From the NCBI GenBank assembly GCA_028455995.1, contig JABELC010000005.1, forward strand, positions 2,108,001 through 2,172,000: a stretch of 64,000 nt of DNA, given 5' to 3'. The notes under the pieces were generated by a model. The model worked only from the letters and a program-made list of their open reading frames with translations. It did no database searches and was not told where the DNA came from. A program made the position numbers and the translations under genes. The first letter of the stretch is position 1. Every line of letters begins with the position of its first letter. This DNA comes from Scleromitrula shiraiana (lineage: Eukaryota; Ascomycota; Leotiomycetes; Helotiales; Sclerotiniaceae). Positions 60,563 to 64,000 of the stretch are shown one piece after another.

Positions 60563-62488
60563 ATGAAGCTCACCAATCCGAATGAGATACCTGTCTATAC
60601 CATTTCAGGTGCTTCTACTGCACGTCCACTACCTGACTGGCTTGCGCGCAAAAGGAAGCGCAGTTTAAAAAATGATCCCGAGTATGCGAATCGAGTCGAG
60701 TTGCTTCAAGATTTCGAATTCGAAGAAGCCAGTTCCTGTATAAGAGTTAGTGAAGATGGGGAGTGGGTTATGAGTACTGGTACATACAAACCGCAGATTC
60801 ATACACATTATCTTCCTCATTTATCTCTCTCATTCTCAAGACATACCACAACACTTAACCATTCTTTCATATTACTCTCAACGGATTATTCGAAATCACT
60901 ACACTTGCAGACTGATAGAAGGTTAGAGCTTCATACTCAAGGCGGATGTCATTACCAAACTAGACTGCCTCGATATGGGCGCGACTTAATTTACGACAAA
61001 TGCTCGGCAGAGGCATTAATACCTGCCGTTGGTGTTAATAGTGATGGGCTCGGTGAAGTATACAGATTGAATCTTGAGATCGGGCGTTATATGAAGCCTT
61101 ATCAGATTGATGTTGGCGGTGACGACCTGACAACTGCTGGGGGTGGAGCCTTGCAAGGTGGCATACATACGGGAAGTGTCAACACAGCAGCAATTGCCGA
61201 AGATAGTCACAACTTAACAGCTTTCGGAACCTCGATTGGCACTGTTGAATTCTGGGATTCGAGATCCAAGTCGAGAGTAGGCATCCTCGCAGGTCAACAA
61301 GGAGGGATTACTGCTCTTGATTTCGACAGATCGGGCATCTCTATCGCAACAGGATCTTCCGAGGGTCTAATACAGTTGTACGATCTTAGACGTCCTGTGC
61401 CACTATTACGAAAGGATCAAGGTTACGGCTACCCAATTAAGACTTTGATGCATATGACTACTTCTTCCCAGGAGAAAAAGATACTTTCAGCAGATAAACG
61501 AATCATTAAATTATGGGACGAAGCAGACGGTCAGGCTTGGACTTCGGTGGAACCAGCAGTCGATATCAATTCGGTAGCATGGTGTAAGGATAGCGGTATG
61601 ATTCTCACGGCTAATGAGGGAAAGCAGCAGCATGCATTTTTTATTCCACAACTTGGTCCTGCGCCAAAATGGTGCTCATTCTTGGATAATATGGTCGAGG
61701 AGATGGCTGAAGAAGCTCCAAGTGAAACTTATGATAACTATAAGTTTTTAACGTTACCAGAGCTCAAGGCCCTCAATATGGGTCATCTCGTTGGGACTAC
61801 AAATCTTCTACGTCCATATATGCATGGTTACTTTGTGGCATCGAAGCTTTACGAACAGGCAAGATTGATCGCAAATCCTTTCATTTGGGACGAAGAGAGA
61901 TCCAAACGTGTTAAAGAGAAGGTTGAGAAAGAACGAGCTAGTAGAATCAGAGGGGGCAAGAAAGTCAAGGTTAACCAGAATTTGGTCGACAAGGTTCTTA
62001 AGAAACAAGAACGTAGAGAGAAGGTAGACGAGAATATGGGTGTTCTTGGTGACTCTCGTTTCGGAAAACTCTTCGAAGACGAGGAGTTCGCTGTCGATGA
62101 GCGTAGCAGGGAGTTCCAGGCCCTCAACCCTAGTACTAAGGTTGCTGGTGGAGTTAACAAGAAACAAGATTCAGATGATGGCAGCGATTCAAGCGCAGAC
62201 GAAGATGAAGAGGAGATCATTTCAAAGCCAAAACCAAAACCAGAAATGCGAATTTCATCCTCTTCGTATAAGAAATCTGGTCACCAACGACAGGACAAGG
62301 CTTTGGGAGCTCGTAAGCAAAGTACTGGTCGTGTCAGCAAGAACAGGGGAGATGTTGTTGGTGAACGCCAAGTTACATTTGCCCCAAGTGTAGGAAAGAA
62401 GGATCAAGAGAAACCGGAACCTGTGAGAAGAGGCAAACGTGATGACAGCAGACGAAGTGCCAGTGGAAACGTGTTCAGAAGAATGTAA
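60563..62488 (+). CDS. ENP2: Ribosome biogenesis protein ENP2 (NOL10 family)
   Basis: Enp2 is a nucleolar WD-repeat protein needed for 40S ribosomal subunit maturation. It is an intronless gene of 641 residues. The start MKLTNPNEIPVYTISGAS and LPDWLARKRKRSLKND match the family. Beta-propeller repeats follow, for example DGEWVMSTGTYKPQIHTHYL, FGTSIGTVEFWDSRSKSRVG, LDFDRSGISIATGSSEGLIQ and LSADKRIIKLWD. NMGHLVGTTNLLRPYMHGYF and the NUC153 motif GDSRFGKLFEDEEFAVDE (about residue 493) come next. The tail is very rich in Lys, Asp and Ser and ends ASGNVFRRM, as expected for a nucleolar protein. Confidence 0.95.
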   Translation: MKLTNPNEIPVYTISGASTARPLPDWLARKRKRSLKNDPEYANRVELLQDFEFEEASSCIRVSEDGEWVMSTGTYKPQIHTHYLPHLSLSFSRHTTTLNHSFILLSTDYSKSLHLQTDRRLELHTQGGCHYQTRLPRYGRDLIYDKCSAEALIPAVGVNSDGLGEVYRLNLEIGRYMKPYQIDVGGDDLTTAGGGALQGGIHTGSVNTAAIAEDSHNLTAFGTSIGTVEFWDSRSKSRVGILAGQQGGITALDFDRSGISIATGSSEGLIQLYDLRRPVPLLRKDQGYGYPIKTLMHMTTSSQEKKILSADKRIIKLWDEADGQAWTSVEPAVDINSVAWCKDSGMILTANEGKQQHAFFIPQLGPAPKWCSFLDNMVEEMAEEAPSETYDNYKFLTLPELKALNMGHLVGTTNLLRPYMHGYFVASKLYEQARLIANPFIWDEERSKRVKEKVEKERASRIRGGKKVKVNQNLVDKVLKKQERREKVDENMGVLGDSRFGKLFEDEEFAVDERSREFQALNPSTKVAGGVNKKQDSDDGSDSSADEDEEEIISKPKPKPEMRISSSSYKKSGHQRQDKALGARKQSTGRVSKNRGDVVGERQVTFAPSVGKKDQEKPEPVRRGKRDDSRRSASGNVFRRM

Positions 62489-62674
62489 TTATCGAATCAT
62501 CAAGTGTTAAGATACCCCTTTCATAATACATAAAATAAGAATTTTGAAACCCACATCTCAAACAACGAAATGTCTCCAGCGAAATGCACTATGCAAAATA
62601 CAACAAAAAGGCACTCCGTGCCATGGGTATCAACAAATATAACAAGAAGGACTGTTCCCGCAGCCACTTATCGA

Positions 62675-63431
62675 TCAAGTTTTCCTGGGCCATTTCGATT
62701 GTTTTGGAGCCTGCGGCATCTCAAACTCTGTGCCCTTCCCATTTCCTTTCTCAACATCGGTCCCGAACCTAAAGTTCTTTGGCGTTGGTGGAACTTCGTC
62801 AATCTTCGCCAAACCCCTACCCGAGGGCCGTCTATGAGCATCCTTTCCGAAAGTCGTTCTCCTCGGCGTCAAAGCCACTGCAACTTTTCTCGCTGACTTG
62901 CGAATTTTCTTGCGTACCTCCCACGATCTCTTTTTTGCTAGGTAGAAAAGTACAGATGAGATAACTATCAAGTCATGTTGTGTTAGCCTCCTACTTTTAC
63001 TGTGGTGATAGAGAAGGATATATCTTACTGCCAAAAAGACACACTCCAACAACGGCAATAACAATAGCAATCATCGCCCCATTCGAGAGTTGAACCGAAC
63101 CACTTGAAGTACCCGACGCACCAGCATCAGAATCCGCACCCTGACTCCCACTCGAACTTCCTGCATCTCCAGCTGGTGGTCCATCAGGCGGTGTTGGTTC
63201 CGAAGTAGCCAAAGCCGAAAAAAAAGAAGCTACCGAACTCGAAGACATGGCTGGTGTTAACTCGCTATGTGTTGTTGGACTTGGTACTGGTGTAATCGAT
63301 ACCGCGGCAGTAGACGAAGTTAAGGAGGAGGAAATTGAAGATGAAGATGAAGGATCTTGAGCAACAGCTATTCCGTAGAAAAGCAGACTACTATACAAAG
63401 ATATAAAAGAAAAATGAACAAAACCCCTCAT
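62675..63431 (-). CDS. Serine-rich single-pass membrane protein, possible cell-wall sensor
   Basis: Minus-strand exons are 63431..63029 and 62964..62675, giving 230 residues. ATG 63431 is chosen because it starts a clear signal peptide (MRGFVHFSFISLYSSLLFYG to VAQD). A Ser/Thr/Pro/Gly-rich outer segment of about 90 residues follows, likely O-glycosylated, then a membrane span (GAMIAIVIAVVGVCLFGII) that crosses the intron. The cytosolic tail is basic (AKKRSWEVRKKIRKSARKVA) and ends Lys/Pro-rich (KQSKWPRKT). This layout matches Mid2/Wsc-type stress sensors in general form, but no WSC Cys domain is present and I do not recognise the family. Without splicing the protein would run to 62997 and lack the basic tail. 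Confidence 0.72.
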
Positions 63432-64000
63432 TATTATTAACAAATGAAAACACTGATATAAGATAAGAAATAAGTGACTGAATGAAAATCTCCCCCAGAA
63501 GGCTAAAATTGGTATAGTGTAGTATTGAAACAACTACCGCCAATTTCTTTACCGTGATAGTGATAGTGACATCCAGGAGTACAGCACCGCACAGCACAAC
63601 CTGCCCTTCTCGAATTGTGAATGGATGATGTATAAGTCGATTGTGAATTGTGAATCTTCACCAGGAAGCCTGGTCGGGCCAATGATACTACGCTAGGTAA
63701 AGATGAGTGTGATGTGATGGGATGGAAAGCGAATAGGGTGAAAAAGCGCAGATTGTCGAAAGATTTTTCGGTGGAAATTATCATGGGTTTATGGGCATTT
63801 AAGCGCTTCCAATATGATGATCTTTTTGCATCAACAACATACTCATTGTTATTTATGGGCATGGAGTTGATTTATTTACAGATGGACCGGTACATACAGT
63901 ACCTCAAACTCCAGGCTTGCGATTGAAACGTGGGAGTTGACTGATAAGAATACATTGGAGCTGGAAGTATACGTTGTAGATCTACTTGCTGTACGTAGTT
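63432..64000. other. Right-edge spacer
   Basis: Promoter side of the membrane-protein gene. Short ORFs on both strands show no recognisable content, and a gene beyond the window cannot be judged. Confidence 0.45.

Noticed and set aside
1..64000. Biosynthetic gene cluster, transposon or viral element
   Set aside because: No backbone enzyme, transposase, reverse transcriptase, integrase or terminal repeats were seen; the genes are mostly conserved housekeeping genes.

Overview
This window looks like a filamentous ascomycete (Pezizomycotina) genome. It has compact protein-coding genes with many 50-140 bp GT-AG introns, A+T-rich spacers full of microsatellites, and fungal-type orthologues such as CreC, Gem1, the large form of Not4 and the DUF2433 family. 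From memory, the protein sequences and intron style fit Leotiomycetes of the Botrytis/Sclerotinia kind. That placement is inference; no search was run. No CRISPR array, bacterial operon, convincing tRNA or rRNA, or transposase was seen.

Layout, left to right: the 3' end of a Gde1-type glycerophosphodiesterase (+); proteasome subunit RPN7 (-), divergent from the mRNA cap methyltransferase ABD1 (+); a small unknown gene (+); alanine aminotransferase (+); catabolite-repression WD40 protein CreC (-), divergent from mitochondrial GTPase GEM1 (+); a broken BTB-domain gene (-), divergent from a DUF2433 phosphoesterase-like/RGG protein (+); COQ5 (-), divergent from the branched-chain 2-oxoacid dehydrogenase E1 alpha gene (+); a Cue2-like SMR protein (-); a large UFD4/TRIP12-type HECT ligase (-); a gene-poor stretch of about 3.3 kb; NMN adenylyltransferase (+); an NPC1/NCR1 sterol transporter (+); complex I 30-kDa subunit (-), divergent from the Not4 E3 ligase (+); methylthioadenosine phosphorylase (+); a small proline-rich unknown (-); a relic of an APH-type kinase (+); Mediator subunit MED13 (-), divergent from ribosome-biogenesis factor ENP2 (+); and a serine-rich single-pass membrane protein (-).

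The genes are mostly conserved housekeeping functions and do not form a metabolic cluster. Ubiquitin and protein turnover (RPN7, CreC, UFD4, Not4) and mitochondria (GEM1, COQ5, BCKDHA, complex I, probably one alanine aminotransferase form) recur, which may be chance. Exon structures were rebuilt by hand from splice signals and codon phase. Every multi-exon model given sums to a whole number of codons.

The most interesting signals are: (1) a recurring C-rich to G-rich switch near the 3' ends of many genes on both strands; (2) a long retained-or-spliced intron giving Not4 two very different C-termini; (3) an alanine aminotransferase whose mitochondrial presequence exon is separated by a 779-bp intron from a second good start codon; (4) a 5-nt coding exon and a GC-AG intron in creC; (5) two decaying genes, one BTB and one APH-type.
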